64,000 nucleotides of DNA from Actinomadura graeca. Lineage in GTDB: Bacteria; Actinomycetota; Actinomycetes; Streptosporangiales; Streptosporangiaceae. The DNA is taken from positions 3,596,001 through 3,660,000 of the forward strand of contig NZ_CP059572.1 of the NCBI RefSeq assembly GCF_019175365.1, written 5' to 3'. The first letter of the stretch is position 1. Every line of letters begins with the position of its first letter. This document shows, piece after piece, positions 1 to 8,820 of this stretch. The position numbers were made by a program, and so were the translations under genes. The notes under the pieces are model-generated. The model had not been told where the DNA came from. It searched no databases and was given only the letters and a program-made list of their open reading frames with translations.

Positions 1-107
1 CGGAAGGTCGCTTCCACGGAGGTGGCCCCGATGACGTGGCCCGACCAGCGTGCTCCGCCCAGGGGCGTCTCGTTCCAGCCAACCCCGAGACGTCCCTGGG
101 AGGACCC

Positions 108-695
108 ATGCCACGAATCCGTGTCGAGGTCGATGGTGCGACGTACGAGGACGACGTCGAACCCCGCCTCCTTCTCGTCCACTATCTGCGCGACCGGCTC
201 GGCAAGGTCGGGACCCCCGTCGGGTGCGACACCAGCAACTGCGGGGCCTGCACCATCCTGATGGACGGGCTGAGCGTGAAGAGCTGTTCCGTGCTCGCCG
301 TCCAGGCCGACGGCCGCGACGTCACGACCGTCGAGGGCCTGGGGATCGACGGCGCGGAGCATCCGATGCAGCGCGCCTTCCACGAGGAGCACGCGCTCCA
401 GTGCGGCTACTGCACACCCGGCATGATCATGGCGTCGATCGACCTGCTGCGGGAGAACGCCGACCCGTCCGAGCAGGAGGTCCGGGACGGGCTCGAAGGC
501 AACCTGTGCCGCTGCACCGGCTACCAGAACATCGTCCGCGCCGTGCGGCGGGCGGCGGGCGAGATGCGCTGTCCCGCCGGTCCGGAGACCGTGGAGACGG
601 TGGAGACGGTGGAGACGGTGGAGACAGGGCAGACGGGCGAGACGGGGCGGGCGGGGGAACGGACGCCGTCCGCGGAGCAGGAGGTCACGTCATGA
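108..695 (+). CDS. coxS: Molybdenum hydroxylase [2Fe-2S] small subunit (CoxS type)
   Basis: The small subunit passes electrons from the Mo site of the large subunit to the FAD subunit. The 195-aa protein has the plant-type [2Fe-2S] cysteines C40, C45, C48 and C60. The second cluster comes from C99/C102 (CGYCTPG) and C134/C136 (CRCTGYQN), the normal xanthine-oxidase-family layout. The ATG at 108 is chosen because GGGAGGA lies just upstream and the protein then begins [10 protein letters not shown], as the family does. The stop overlaps the coxL start (ATGA). Odd feature: the last 40 residues after the iron-sulfur domain are a non-conserved tail built on VET repeats from a 9-bp GTGGAGACG microsatellite. 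Family assignment is secure; CO as the substrate is not. Confidence 0.9.
   Translation: MPRIRVEVDGATYEDDVEPRLLLVHYLRDRLGKVGTPVGCDTSNCGACTILMDGLSVKSCSVLAVQADGRDVTTVEGLGIDGAEHPMQRAFHEEHALQCGYCTPGMIMASIDLLRENADPSEQEVRDGLEGNLCRCTGYQNIVRAVRRAAGEMRCPAGPETVETVETVETVETGQTGETGRAGERTPSAEQEVTS
587..625 (+). repeat. 9-bp GTGGAGACG microsatellite in the coxS 3' end
   Basis: About four tandem copies of GTGGAGACG, the last degenerate, encode VET-VET-VET in the C-terminal tail of the small subunit. The array is in frame (9 bp), so copy-number change would alter tail length without shifting the frame. Confidence 0.7.
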
Positions 696-3172
696 CCGCG
701 ACAGCCGAAGGCCCGGCGAAGGAGATCGGGGCGCCGCGCAAACGTTCCGAGGACGCCCGGCTCGTCACCGGCCGGACCCGCTGGACCGACAACATCACGC
801 CCGCCGGGACGCTGCACGTGGTCTTCCTGCGCAGCCCCCACGCGCACGCGAGGATCACCAAGGTCGACACCGCGCAGGCGCGGACCCGCCCCGGCGTGGT
901 CGCCGTGCTCAGCGGCGCCGACCTCGCCGGCGAGCAGGGCGCGCTGCCGTGCGCCTGGGTCGTCACCGAGGACATGCGCCACCCCGACCATCCGCCGATG
1001 GCGGTGGAGGAGGTCCGCTACGTCGGCGAGCCCGTCGCGTGCGTCGTCGCCCGCGACCGGTACGCGGCGGCCGACGCGCTGGAGGACATCGACGTCGACT
1101 ACGAGCCGCTGCCCGCCGTCGTCGACATGGAGGAGGCGCTGGCCGAGGGTGCCGACCTCGTCCACAGCGGGCTGGGCACGAACAAGTCGTATACGTGGGT
1201 GTTCGAGAACGGCGATCTCGACGCGGCGCTCCGGGACGCGCCGGTCGTCCTGGAGCGCCGGTACGTCCAGCAGCGCCTGATCCCCACCGCGATGGAACCG
1301 CGCGCGGTCCTGTGCGTCCCGGAAGGGGACGAGTTCACCCTGTATTCGGCGACGCAGATCCCGCACATCCTGCGGCTCATGCTCGCCACGGTCACCGGCA
1401 TCCCCGAGCACCGGCTCCGGGTCGTCGCGCCCGACGTCGGCGGCGGGTTCGGGTCCAAGCTCCAGGTATACGGCGAGGAGGTCATCGCGCTGCTGCTCGC
1501 GCGGCGGCTCGGCCGTCCCGTCAAATGGACGGAGTCGCGCAGCGAGGGCAACATGACCGTCCACCACGGGCGCGACCAGATCCAGCGGCTCACCCTCGCG
1601 GCGGAGCGGGACGGCCGCGTCCGCGGGCTGAAGGTGGACCTGCTCGCCGACATGGGCGCCTACCTGATGCTCGTCACGCCCGGCATCCCGCTGCTCGGCG
1701 CGTTCATGTTCAACGGCATCTACAAGATGGACGCCTACTCCTTCACCTGCTCGGGCGTCTTCACCACCAAGACCCCGACGGACGCCTACCGCGGCGCGGG
1801 CCGCCCTGAGGCGACGTACGCGATCGAGCGGCTGATGGACGAGCTCGCCGCCGAGCTGGACCTCGACCCGATCGAGGTGCGGCGCCGCAACTGGATCGGG
1901 CACGAGGAGTTCCCCTACGAGACGATCGCGGGCCTCACCTACGACTCCGGCGACTACGAGTCGGCGACGGAGAAGGCGCTGCAGCTGTTCGAGTACGACG
2001 CGCTCCGCGCCGAGCAGGCCGACCGGCGCGGGCGCCGCGACCCGGTGCAGCTCGGGATCGGCGTGTCCACGTTCACCGAGATGTGCGGGATCGCCCCGTC
2101 CCGGGTGCTCGGGTCGCTGTCCTACGGCGCCGGGGGCTGGGAACACGCGGCGGTGCGCGTCCTGCCGTCCGGGAAGGTCGAGGTCGTCACCGGCTCGTCG
2201 CCGCACGGCCAGGGGCACGAGACGGCGTGGGCGCAGATCACGGCCGACCGGCTCGGTGTCCCTTTCGAGGACGTCAAGGTCTTGCACGGCGACACCGCGG
2301 TGTCGCCCAAGGGCATGGACACCTACGGTTCGCGGTCACTGGCCGTCGGCGGGATCGCGCTGTACTCCGCCTGCGACAAGGTCGTCGACAAGGCCCGCCG
2401 GGTCGCCGCGCACCTGCTGGAGGCCGCGGAGCAGGACCTGGAGTTCACCGACGGGCGGTTCAGCGTCCGCGGCGTCCCGGAGGAGGGCCGGACGCTGCAG
2501 GAGGTCGCGCTGGCCGCGTTCGCCGCCCACGACCTGCCCGACGGCGTCGAGCCGTCCCTCGACTCCGACGCCACATTCGACCCGGAGAACTTCTCCTTCC
2601 CCCACGGGACGCACCTGTGCGCCGCCGAGGTCGACACCGAGACCGGGCTGGTCCGGCTCCGCAAGTACGTGGCCGTCGACGACGTCGGCAAGGTCGTCAA
2701 CCCGCTGATCGTCGAAGGGCAGGTCCACGGCGGCCTCGCCCAGGGCATCGCCCAGGCGCTCTACGAGGAGGCCGTCTACGACGACGACGGCAACCTCACG
2801 ACGACGACCATGGCCGACTACCTCATCCCGTCCGCCGCCGACCTGCCGGAGTTCGTCACCGGCCGCACCGAGACCCCCGCCACGTCCAACCCGCTGGGCG
2901 TGAAGGGCGTCGGCGAGGCGGGCACGATCGCCTCGACCCCGGCGGTCGTCAACGCGATCGTGGACGCGCTCCGCCCGTACGGCGTCCGGGACGTCCCGAT
3001 GCCGTGCACACCCGAACGCGTCTGGCGGGCGCTGCGCGCGGAGCCGCCGCCGGGCGGCACCACGTCCGGCGACGCGGAGCCGGGCAGCGCGACGCCGGGC
3101 AGCGCCACGCCGGGCGCGGGCGGCGGACTCGGCTCGGCGCAGGCGCAGGACACCGAGGGAGGCACCCGATGA
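692..3172 (+). CDS. coxL: Molybdopterin-binding large subunit, form II CODH-like (CoxL family)
   Basis: Catalytic Mo-MCD subunit of a CO-dehydrogenase/xanthine-dehydrogenase family hydroxylase, 826 aa. The N-terminal a/b hammerhead (KRSEDARLVTGRTRWTDNI) is followed by the Mo-binding domains. The active-site loop reads AYRGAGR at residues 365-371. That is the form II signature; true aerobic CO dehydrogenases (form I) carry AYXCSFR, so oxidation of CO is uncertain and another aldehyde or heterocycle is possible. GGGFGSK and the late GVKGVGEAGTI motif are also visible. The start overlaps the coxS stop and the stop overlaps the coxM start, indicating translational coupling. The last 45 residues are a Gly/Ser/Ala/Pro-rich tail with GSATP repeats, absent from typical members. 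Confidence 0.9.
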   Translation: MTATAEGPAKEIGAPRKRSEDARLVTGRTRWTDNITPAGTLHVVFLRSPHAHARITKVDTAQARTRPGVVAVLSGADLAGEQGALPCAWVVTEDMRHPDHPPMAVEEVRYVGEPVACVVARDRYAAADALEDIDVDYEPLPAVVDMEEALAEGADLVHSGLGTNKSYTWVFENGDLDAALRDAPVVLERRYVQQRLIPTAMEPRAVLCVPEGDEFTLYSATQIPHILRLMLATVTGIPEHRLRVVAPDVGGGFGSKLQVYGEEVIALLLARRLGRPVKWTESRSEGNMTVHHGRDQIQRLTLAAERDGRVRGLKVDLLADMGAYLMLVTPGIPLLGAFMFNGIYKMDAYSFTCSGVFTTKTPTDAYRGAGRPEATYAIERLMDELAAELDLDPIEVRRRNWIGHEEFPYETIAGLTYDSGDYESATEKALQLFEYDALRAEQADRRGRRDPVQLGIGVSTFTEMCGIAPSRVLGSLSYGAGGWEHAAVRVLPSGKVEVVTGSSPHGQGHETAWAQITADRLGVPFEDVKVLHGDTAVSPKGMDTYGSRSLAVGGIALYSACDKVVDKARRVAAHLLEAAEQDLEFTDGRFSVRGVPEEGRTLQEVALAAFAAHDLPDGVEPSLDSDATFDPENFSFPHGTHLCAAEVDTETGLVRLRKYVAVDDVGKVVNPLIVEGQVHGGLAQGIAQALYEEAVYDDDGNLTTTTMADYLIPSAADLPEFVTGRTETPATSNPLGVKGVGEAGTIASTPAVVNAIVDALRPYGVRDVPMPCTPERVWRALRAEPPPGGTTSGDAEPGSATPGSATPGAGGGLGSAQAQDTEGGTR

Positions 3173-4026
3173 TCCCCGCGACGTTCGAGTACCTGCGGCC
3201 CACCACCGTCGACGCCGCCGTCTCGGTCCTGTCGGACGCCGGAGAGGACGCCAAGATCCTCGCGGGCGGGCAGAGCCTCATGCCGCTGCTGCGGCTCCGC
3301 CTCGCCTACCCCGACGCGCTGATCGACCTCGACCGGATTGGCTCCCTGCGCGGGATCCGCGACGACGGCGACGCCCTGCACATCGGCGCGATGACCACGC
3401 ACGACGAGGTGATCCACGACCCGTCCGTCCGCGAGCACGTCCCGCTCCTCGCCCGGGCGGCCGAGACGGTCGCCGACCCGGCCGTCCGGCACCGCGGCAC
3501 GTTCGGCGGATCGCTCGCGCACGCCGACCCGGCGGGAGACCTGCCCGCGGTCGCGCTGGCGCTGGACGCGGTGTTCCACGTCCGCTCCATCCGGGGCGAG
3601 CGGGAGATCCCCGCCGCCGAGTTCTTCGTCGACTGGATGACGTCCGCGCTGGAGGCGGACGAGATCCTCACCGGCGTCCGCGTCCCGAAACTGGGCGAGG
3701 GATGGGGCGTGCGCTACGAGAAGTTCCACCGGACGGCCCAGGCGTGGGCGATCGTCGGGGTCGCCTGCGCGGTCCGCCGCGAGAACGGCACCGTCACGGA
3801 CGCCCGGGTCGCGCTCACCAACATGGGCCCGGCGCCCGTCCGCGCCACCGAGGTGGAACAGCTGGTCCAGGGCCGCCCAGCCTCCGGCGACACCTTCCGC
3901 TCCGCCGCCGAGCACGCCCCGTCCGGCACCGAACCGCCCAGTGACCTGCACGGTTCGCCCGAGTACCGGACGCACCTCGCCACCGTGCTGACCGCGCGGG
4001 CGCTCACCGCGGCCGCCGCAAGCTGA
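3169..4026 (+). CDS. coxM: FAD-binding medium subunit (CoxM type)
   Basis: Flavoprotein subunit of the molybdenum hydroxylase, 285 aa, passing electrons from the iron-sulfur subunit to the acceptor. The two FAD-binding motifs of the family are visible: AGGQSLMPLL near residue 32 and TFGGSLAHADPAGD near residue 108. The C-terminal CO_deh_flav_C domain includes ALTNMGPAPVRATEVE. The ATG overlaps the coxL TGA (ATGA). The order S-L-M differs from the M-S-L order of classical form I cox operons. That fits the form II signature in the large subunit. No accessory genes (coxD/E/F) follow; only a coxG-like gene comes after a strong hairpin. Confidence 0.9.
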   Translation: MIPATFEYLRPTTVDAAVSVLSDAGEDAKILAGGQSLMPLLRLRLAYPDALIDLDRIGSLRGIRDDGDALHIGAMTTHDEVIHDPSVREHVPLLARAAETVADPAVRHRGTFGGSLAHADPAGDLPAVALALDAVFHVRSIRGEREIPAAEFFVDWMTSALEADEILTGVRVPKLGEGWGVRYEKFHRTAQAWAIVGVACAVRRENGTVTDARVALTNMGPAPVRATEVEQLVQGRPASGDTFRSAAEHAPSGTEPPSDLHGSPEYRTHLATVLTARALTAAAAS

Positions 4027-4029
4027 CCC

Positions 4030-4075
4030 GATCACGCGGCCGGATCCGCCCGCCCGGCGGTCCGGCCGCGTGATC
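4030..4075 (+). terminator. Strong 15-bp inverted repeat between coxM and coxG
   Basis: GATCACGCGGCCGGA (4030-4044) and TCCGGCCGCGTGATC (4061-4075) are perfect reverse complements around a 16-nt GC-rich loop, starting 3 nt after the coxM stop. There is no T-tract, as is common in actinomycetes. It may end or attenuate coxSLM transcription before coxG. Confidence 0.6.
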
Positions 4076-4147
4076 CCCGAGTGGCGGTCGCCCGTCCGAC
4101 GGTCGTAAGGTCACGAACAAGGTCTCCGGACGATAAGGACTGCGATC

Positions 4148-5311
4148 ATGGAACTCGACCACGATTTCACCGTCCCCGTGCCCGTGGACCAGGGCTGGAA
4201 CGTCCTGCTGGACGTGGAGCGCGTCGCCGCCTGCATGCCGGGCGCCACCCTCGACTCGATCGACGGCGAGGAGTACAAGGGCCGCCTCAAGGTCAAGGTC
4301 GGCGCGATGACGATCACCTACCGCGGCACCGCCCGGATCGTCTCCGCGGACGAGTCGTCCCGGACGGTCACGCTGGAGGCCGGCGGCAAGGAGGCCCGCG
4401 GTTCCGGGACCGCCTCGGCCACCGTCCAGGCCCGCCTCCACGAGCAGGAGGACGGCACGACCCGCGTCACCGTCCGCACCAAGCTCAACGTCACCGGACG
4501 GCCCGCCCAGTTCGGCCGCAACATCCTCTCCGAGGTCGGCTCCAAGATCATCGACCGTTTCGCCAAGGCCCTGGCGGAGGAACTGGAGTCCCCGTCCGCC
4601 GAGACGCCCGAGAAGGCGCCGTCCGCAGGCGACACCAAGCCCGCCACGAAACCGGACACCACGCCCAAGGCCAAGCCCGAAGCGACCACAAAGCCCGAAA
4701 AGGCACCAGAGGCCGAAAGCGCGGCAGACCCCAAGAAGACAACCAAGCCGGAGAAGCCAACAGAGCGCGAGAAAGCAGCAGAGGCGACAAAGGCCGCGAA
4801 GCCCAAGCAGACAAAGGAGCCCGAGAAGGGAGCGGAGTCGGAAAAGACACCGGAGCCCAAGAAGACACCGGAGCGCGGGAAGGCAACGGAGCCCGAGAAG
4901 GCACCAGCGCCCAAGGAGCCGGAGCCCAAGAGGACAGCGGAACCCAAGAAGGCAGCGGAGTCCAAGAAGGCGCCGGAGGCCGAGCCCGCCACAAGCAGCA
5001 GCTCCGCCGCGGAAGCCGAGCACGCGGCCGAGGCCGATTCCGCCGCGGAAGCCGAGGATGCAGCCGAGGTTGATTCCGCCGCCGTCCCTGAGCCTGAGGC
5101 GGCCGAAGCCGACCGAGCCGAGACCGCCTCCCCCGACCGGGAGCAGCCCGCGTCCCGTCCGGCGGAGAAGCGCGCCCAGTCGGACGACGCGATCGACCTG
5201 CTGGAGTTCGCCGGCCCGTCCTTGGCCAAGCGCGCCGTCCCCGCGGTGGGCGGCCTGGTCGCCCTGGCGGTGGCCGTCCGCTACCTGACCCGCCACCGCA
5301 AGCGCCGCTGA
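4148..5311 (+). CDS. coxG: CoxG-like SRPBCC protein with long charged tail and C-terminal membrane anchor
   Basis: The first ~150 residues are an SRPBCC/CoxG domain (MELDHDFTVPVPVDQGWNVL, ACMPGATLDSIDGEEYKG, VGAMTITYRGTA). CoxG proteins associate aerobic CO dehydrogenases with the membrane; published work links CoxG to quinone delivery. After residue ~155 comes a tail of ~190 residues made almost entirely of Lys, Glu, Pro, Ala and Thr (EPKKTPE, EKAPE types). A final stretch at ~363-381 (VPAVGGLVALAVAVRYL) followed by RHRKRR looks like a tail anchor. ATG at 4148 has AAGGA 8 nt upstream. The extended-tether design fits holding the enzyme away from the membrane, which is inference. The stop codon lies inside the first unit of a tandem repeat. 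Confidence 0.8.
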   Translation: MELDHDFTVPVPVDQGWNVLLDVERVAACMPGATLDSIDGEEYKGRLKVKVGAMTITYRGTARIVSADESSRTVTLEAGGKEARGSGTASATVQARLHEQEDGTTRVTVRTKLNVTGRPAQFGRNILSEVGSKIIDRFAKALAEELESPSAETPEKAPSAGDTKPATKPDTTPKAKPEATTKPEKAPEAESAADPKKTTKPEKPTEREKAAEATKAAKPKQTKEPEKGAESEKTPEPKKTPERGKATEPEKAPAPKEPEPKRTAEPKKAAESKKAPEAEPATSSSSAAEAEHAAEADSAAEAEDAAEVDSAAVPEPEAAEADRAETASPDREQPASRPAEKRAQSDDAIDLLEFAGPSLAKRAVPAVGGLVALAVAVRYLTRHRKRR

Positions 5312-5478
5312 CCCCGCTCGCCGAAAGTACCGCTGACCTCGCCACCGCAAGCGCCGCTGACCCTGCCCCGCAAGTACCGCTGACCTTGCTCGCCGCAAGC
5401 ACCGCTGACCCTGCCCCCGCAAGCACCGCTGGCCCCGCCGCCGCAAGCGCCGTTGACCTTGCTCGCCGCAAGCATCGG
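5296..5478 (+). repeat. Tandem repeat, about 7.5 copies of a 23-25-bp unit, starting at the coxG stop
   Basis: Units begin at 5296, 5321, 5345, 5368, 5393, 5417, 5441 and 5466 (partial). The consensus is CCGCAAGCRCCGCTGACC plus a variable CTGCCC or TTGCTCG end. Unit 1 encodes the last residues (RKRR) and stop of coxG; later units repeat that same gene end into the intergenic region. Unit length varies by 1-2 bp, so the array is not kept as coding sequence. Between it and the next start at 5603 I see no further gene. Confidence 0.85.
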
Positions 5479-5602
5479 AGGCCGCCCTCCGGTTCCCGGG
5501 CGGCGGGCGGCGTGGCCGTGGCAGGGTGAGTGGACGTGGCGGCCTGCTCCCGAACCGCCCGCGTGTGGGCCCTTCCGAGACCCCGGAGTCGCTTTGGCAG
5601 GG

Positions 5603-6634
5603 ATGCTGTACTACCCGGACGTCAACCCGCCCGAGGAGATCCTGTACCAGGCGATCCTGTACTGGGACTCGCTGGCGACGATCACCACGCCCGACCACCG
5701 TGCGCTGCTCTCCCCCGCGCTGCGGGAGATCGAGGACGCCGGGCACTACACGCCGGTCGACCTGAACAGCGCGGACTTCGGGCGGCCGCTGTGGCGGTCA
5801 CTGGTGGACGACCTCATGCCCCTGGTCGGACGGTCGGGCCCGGGGGCCGCGTTGCCCGCCGCGCCACCGTACGGCTCGCCGGAGTGGACGATGGACACCG
5901 ACATCACCTGGGAGTCCTGGAACCGGTACCCCCGCGAGGTGGTCGAGGAACTGCTCGACCTCGGGGTGGTGACGCCGGTCGAGGGCACGCGCACGCTGCT
6001 GATCGGACCGCGGATGCGGCGGCTCCTCATCAGCCTGGCCGCCGAGACGATGGCCGCCGAGATGACCCGCGTCCTCGGACGCCGGTACTTCGCCCACACC
6101 GCGGACTACGACGCGTTCCACGCCGGGCACGTCCCCGAGCGCGAGGGCGACGAGGTCCGGCTCGCCTGGCAGGTCGATCTCGGCGCCGTCCTCCCGATCC
6201 CCGCGCCGGGCACGCCGATCGGCGCGGTCCTGGCGTTCCGCGCCGGGCACGAGGAGGAGCGGCGCAGGCTGGTCCGCGCCGTCCAGGCCCTCCAGCGCGA
6301 CCTGCGGTCGCAGGGGAACGGGCCCCGCGAGGTGATCGAGCACTCGCGGGACGAGCTCGTCGGCGCCATGGCGGACCTGGAGCGCGCCGGCACCGCCTCC
6401 AGGATCGACTGGATCCGGCGGTCCGCCTACGTCTTCATCGCGATGGCCGCGTCCGGGGCCGCCATCGAGGCGACGGCGCTGGCCGTCCCGCTCCTGGTGG
6501 GCAGCGGGCTCGCGATCAACCTGGCGACCAACAAGCTCAGCAGGCCCTCGATCACCGAGAACGGATTCAGCTACCTCCACCTGGCCCGGCACCACTTCCC
6601 CACGAGGAACCGTCCGCTCAGACGGCCCTCCTGA
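5603..6634 (+). CDS. DUF6236-like protein of unknown function
   Basis: 343-aa protein starting MLYYPDVNPPEEILYQAILY. The early YYP motif followed by LYWDSLATI resembles the DUF6236 family of actinobacterial proteins as I remember it. The middle is helical and mixed. A hydrophobic segment near residues 290-310 (YVFIAMAASGAAIEATALAV) could touch a membrane or be a buried helix. The ATG at 5603 is preferred (GGCAGGG upstream); starting at 5453 would translate the tandem repeat array. The 3' end overlaps the convergent kinase gene by 17 bp. No function can be assigned. Confidence 0.7.
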   Translation: MLYYPDVNPPEEILYQAILYWDSLATITTPDHRALLSPALREIEDAGHYTPVDLNSADFGRPLWRSLVDDLMPLVGRSGPGAALPAAPPYGSPEWTMDTDITWESWNRYPREVVEELLDLGVVTPVEGTRTLLIGPRMRRLLISLAAETMAAEMTRVLGRRYFAHTADYDAFHAGHVPEREGDEVRLAWQVDLGAVLPIPAPGTPIGAVLAFRAGHEEERRRLVRAVQALQRDLRSQGNGPREVIEHSRDELVGAMADLERAGTASRIDWIRRSAYVFIAMAASGAAIEATALAVPLLVGSGLAINLATNKLSRPSITENGFSYLHLARHHFPTRNRPLRRPS

Positions 6635-8237
6635 TCTCGAAGTCGTCGAAGTCGACGACGAGCGGGTCCCGTCCCAGGGCGCCCTCGTTGGACACCGCGA
6701 CGCCGACGGTCCGCCCGGTCAGCGGCTGGCCGTCGTCCACCGTGTCGATGCGGAGGCGCCCGCCGACCCACAGGCGCAGCCGCACCGTCTGCCGCCCGCT
6801 CGCCTGGCACGAGATCGCCATCGTGACCGCGCCGGGCCGCCGGTAGAGGTCGGCGTTCCTCGCCTCGGCGAGCTTGTACCGCTGCTTGCGGAGCTCGATG
6901 ACCGATCCGTCGGACTTCATGAGGAACGAGTACGCGGCCGTCGCCCGCGGCCCGAAGCAGAACAGCCCGAACCACCCCGTCGCCGGGCCGGAGACCTGCG
7001 TGGCGGACACCGACACGGACGTGCTGGAGGGGACGGCGAGCTTCTTCATCGGCGCGAACGAGATGAGCTCATGACTGCCGTGGGTGCTCACCCTGTACCG
7101 GCCGTCGTGATAGCCGGACACGCTCCGCGCCGTCCACGTCCCGCCGACCCACCCGGAGCCGGTGTTGTCGAAGCGATCGAGGTAGAGGCGCTCCCCCGCG
7201 GTGCGCGGCGGGCTCTTGCCCGCATACGCGCCGCCGTCCAGCACGGCCCAGACGAGGAGCGAGGCGAGGAGGACCAGGGCGCCCACCCCGGCACCCACCG
7301 CGAGGGCGACGTTCCGGCGGGGACCGGGCAGGTCCGGGATGCGGGGCAGGACGAACGTGCCCAGGAGCCACTGGCTGGTCCGGTCGAGGTTCCGCCGCGC
7401 CGCCTTGGCGGCGACCTCCGCCGAGTCGGCCTGCCCGTCCCCGTAGAGCCGCGCCGTGATCTCATGGGCCGTGGGCCGGTCCTTCGGGTTCTTGGCCAGC
7501 GCCCGCTCCACCAGCGGGCGGATCCCGTCGTGCAGGCCGTCCAGGCGGGGTTCCCCGTAGACGATGGCGAACGCGACCTGCTGGCTGGTCTCCCCCTCGA
7601 ACGCCTGGTGCCCGGTGCCGGCGAAGACCATCAGGCAGCCCCAGGCGAAGACGTCCGACGCGGGGGTCGCGACCTCGTTCTGCCAGACCTCGGGGGCCAT
7701 GTAGGGGACGGTGCCGATCTGGCTGGCCGTCCGCTTCTGGGAGGTGAGCACCTGCGCGATCCCGAAATCGATGATCTTCGGCCCCCGCCGGGTCAGCAGG
7801 ATGTTCTTCGGCTTCAGGTCGCGGTGGACGACACCGGCCTTGTGGACGGCGCCGAGCGCGGATGCCAGGCCGAGCGCCAGCCATTTCAGCTCCGTCCAGC
7901 GTAATGGCCCGCGCTCCGCCAGGTCCGAATCGAGATCGATTCCGTCGACGTATTCCATGACGATGTAGGCGGGGTCGGCCAGCAGGTCCGAGCCCAGGAT
8001 GCGCGCGATCGGCTCCAGGTGCTCGACACGCTGCGCGGCCTCGACCTCCTGCCGGAAACGCGCCCGCAACTCGGGGCTGTCGCGGAGATCGGCCTTGATC
8101 ACTTTGACGGCGACATCGGTGCCGTCCGGTGTCCGGGCACGGTAGACGGTGCCCATTCCTCCTTCGCCGAGAGTCTCGACGATCTCATAATCGCCGAGCC
8201 GGTCCGAGGACGGGAACAAGGTCGGCTCTCCGGTCAT
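6618..8237 (-). CDS. Receptor-type Ser/Thr protein kinase (PknB-like) with unusual extracellular domain
   Basis: 539 aa. The kinase domain spans residues ~15-265: GEGGMGTVY loop, catalytic K45 (VAVKVIK), HRDLKPKN with D140, DFG at 157-159 and APE at ~181. A single membrane helix lies at ~309-333. The outer part (~345-539) is not PASTA. It reads like a beta-sandwich of the LamG/DUF1080 kind (LYLDRFDNTGSGWVGGTW, GWFGLFCFG, VVDFDDFEIRRA). Such proteins transmit outside signals by phosphorylating cytosolic targets; the ligand is unknown. There is no clear ribosome binding site before ATG 8237, and an AT-rich ACAATAT lies only a few bases upstream, so a leaderless transcript is possible. Confidence 0.88.
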   Translation of the reverse strand: MTGEPTLFPSSDRLGDYEIVETLGEGGMGTVYRARTPDGTDVAVKVIKADLRDSPELRARFRQEVEAAQRVEHLEPIARILGSDLLADPAYIVMEYVDGIDLDSDLAERGPLRWTELKWLALGLASALGAVHKAGVVHRDLKPKNILLTRRGPKIIDFGIAQVLTSQKRTASQIGTVPYMAPEVWQNEVATPASDVFAWGCLMVFAGTGHQAFEGETSQQVAFAIVYGEPRLDGLHDGIRPLVERALAKNPKDRPTAHEITARLYGDGQADSAEVAAKAARRNLDRTSQWLLGTFVLPRIPDLPGPRRNVALAVGAGVGALVLLASLLVWAVLDGGAYAGKSPPRTAGERLYLDRFDNTGSGWVGGTWTARSVSGYHDGRYRVSTHGSHELISFAPMKKLAVPSSTSVSVSATQVSGPATGWFGLFCFGPRATAAYSFLMKSDGSVIELRKQRYKLAEARNADLYRRPGAVTMAISCQASGRQTVRLRLWVGGRLRIDTVDDGQPLTGRTVGVAVSNEGALGRDPLVVDFDDFEIRRAV

Positions 8238-8820
8238 GGACCCATATTGTCACTCGGGCGGTCACACGGTCACCGGTATTCCACCCCTTCCGCCCGCGCC
8301 CCGGCCGGAGCCGCCACGTGTTACCGGGAGGCGGACGCCTGGCCACGTAACGGATTTCTTCGTCCAAAAACCCTATGACAGGAAGCCGACAGCCGTCACC
8401 GACTTGTCACCGGCCTGAGTTGCTCAAGAAAACGAACCGAGCTCCCGAAGAAGATCCACAATGGTCGGGATCCATGATGGGCGAGAGAAGGCCCGACAGC
8501 GCCGGGACACCCGTGAACGGGGCCGGATCCGGCCGGGGTATTGGCGTCCGGCCAGGCGTCGTTATAGATATTGAATTGCGTCCCGCTAATAACGGGCAGT
8601 GGGACGCTCGTTCGGACTTCGCGCGGGGACGGAACACCCTCCGATCCCGAATCCGGCAGTCCCAGACGGCCTGCCGACCGCCGACCGGCATCCATTTTCA
8701 GGATGATTGCGCCCTGCCCACCGTGCAGCGGCGCCGATTTCGGCGAGCCCGCCGATTCCTGTCATGGACCGAGCCGGCGGGCGGGCGCGGACCGGCGAAA
8801 CAGCCCGTGGGAGGTCCGGT
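8238..8820. other. 583-bp intergenic region, no gene seen
   Basis: It lies between the divergent kinase gene and the 8821 gene. Reading frames here have no family signal or codon bias. Lower-GC patches at 8270-8450 and 8555-8590 (TTATAGATATTGAATTG) are likely promoter or regulatory DNA for one or both genes. I see no clear riboswitch or RNA gene. Confidence 0.5.

Noticed and set aside
521..2287. 588-aa minus-strand ORF
   Set aside because: Antisense of coxL. Long shadow frames are expected at this GC content; the Arg/Asp/Val-rich composition is typical of shadows.
692..3172. Bona fide CO dehydrogenase
   Set aside because: The active-site loop is AYRGAGR, not AYXCSFR.
5296..5478. CRISPR-like array
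   Set aside because: Units are contiguous, 23-25 bp, with no unique spacers, and no cas genes occur in the window.
4004..5746. 580-aa minus-strand ORF with GLRCLLGLR repeats
   Set aside because: It is the antisense of the Lys/Glu/Pro-rich coxG tail and of the tandem repeat. It has no ribosome binding site or family signal, and the plus strand has clear coxG.
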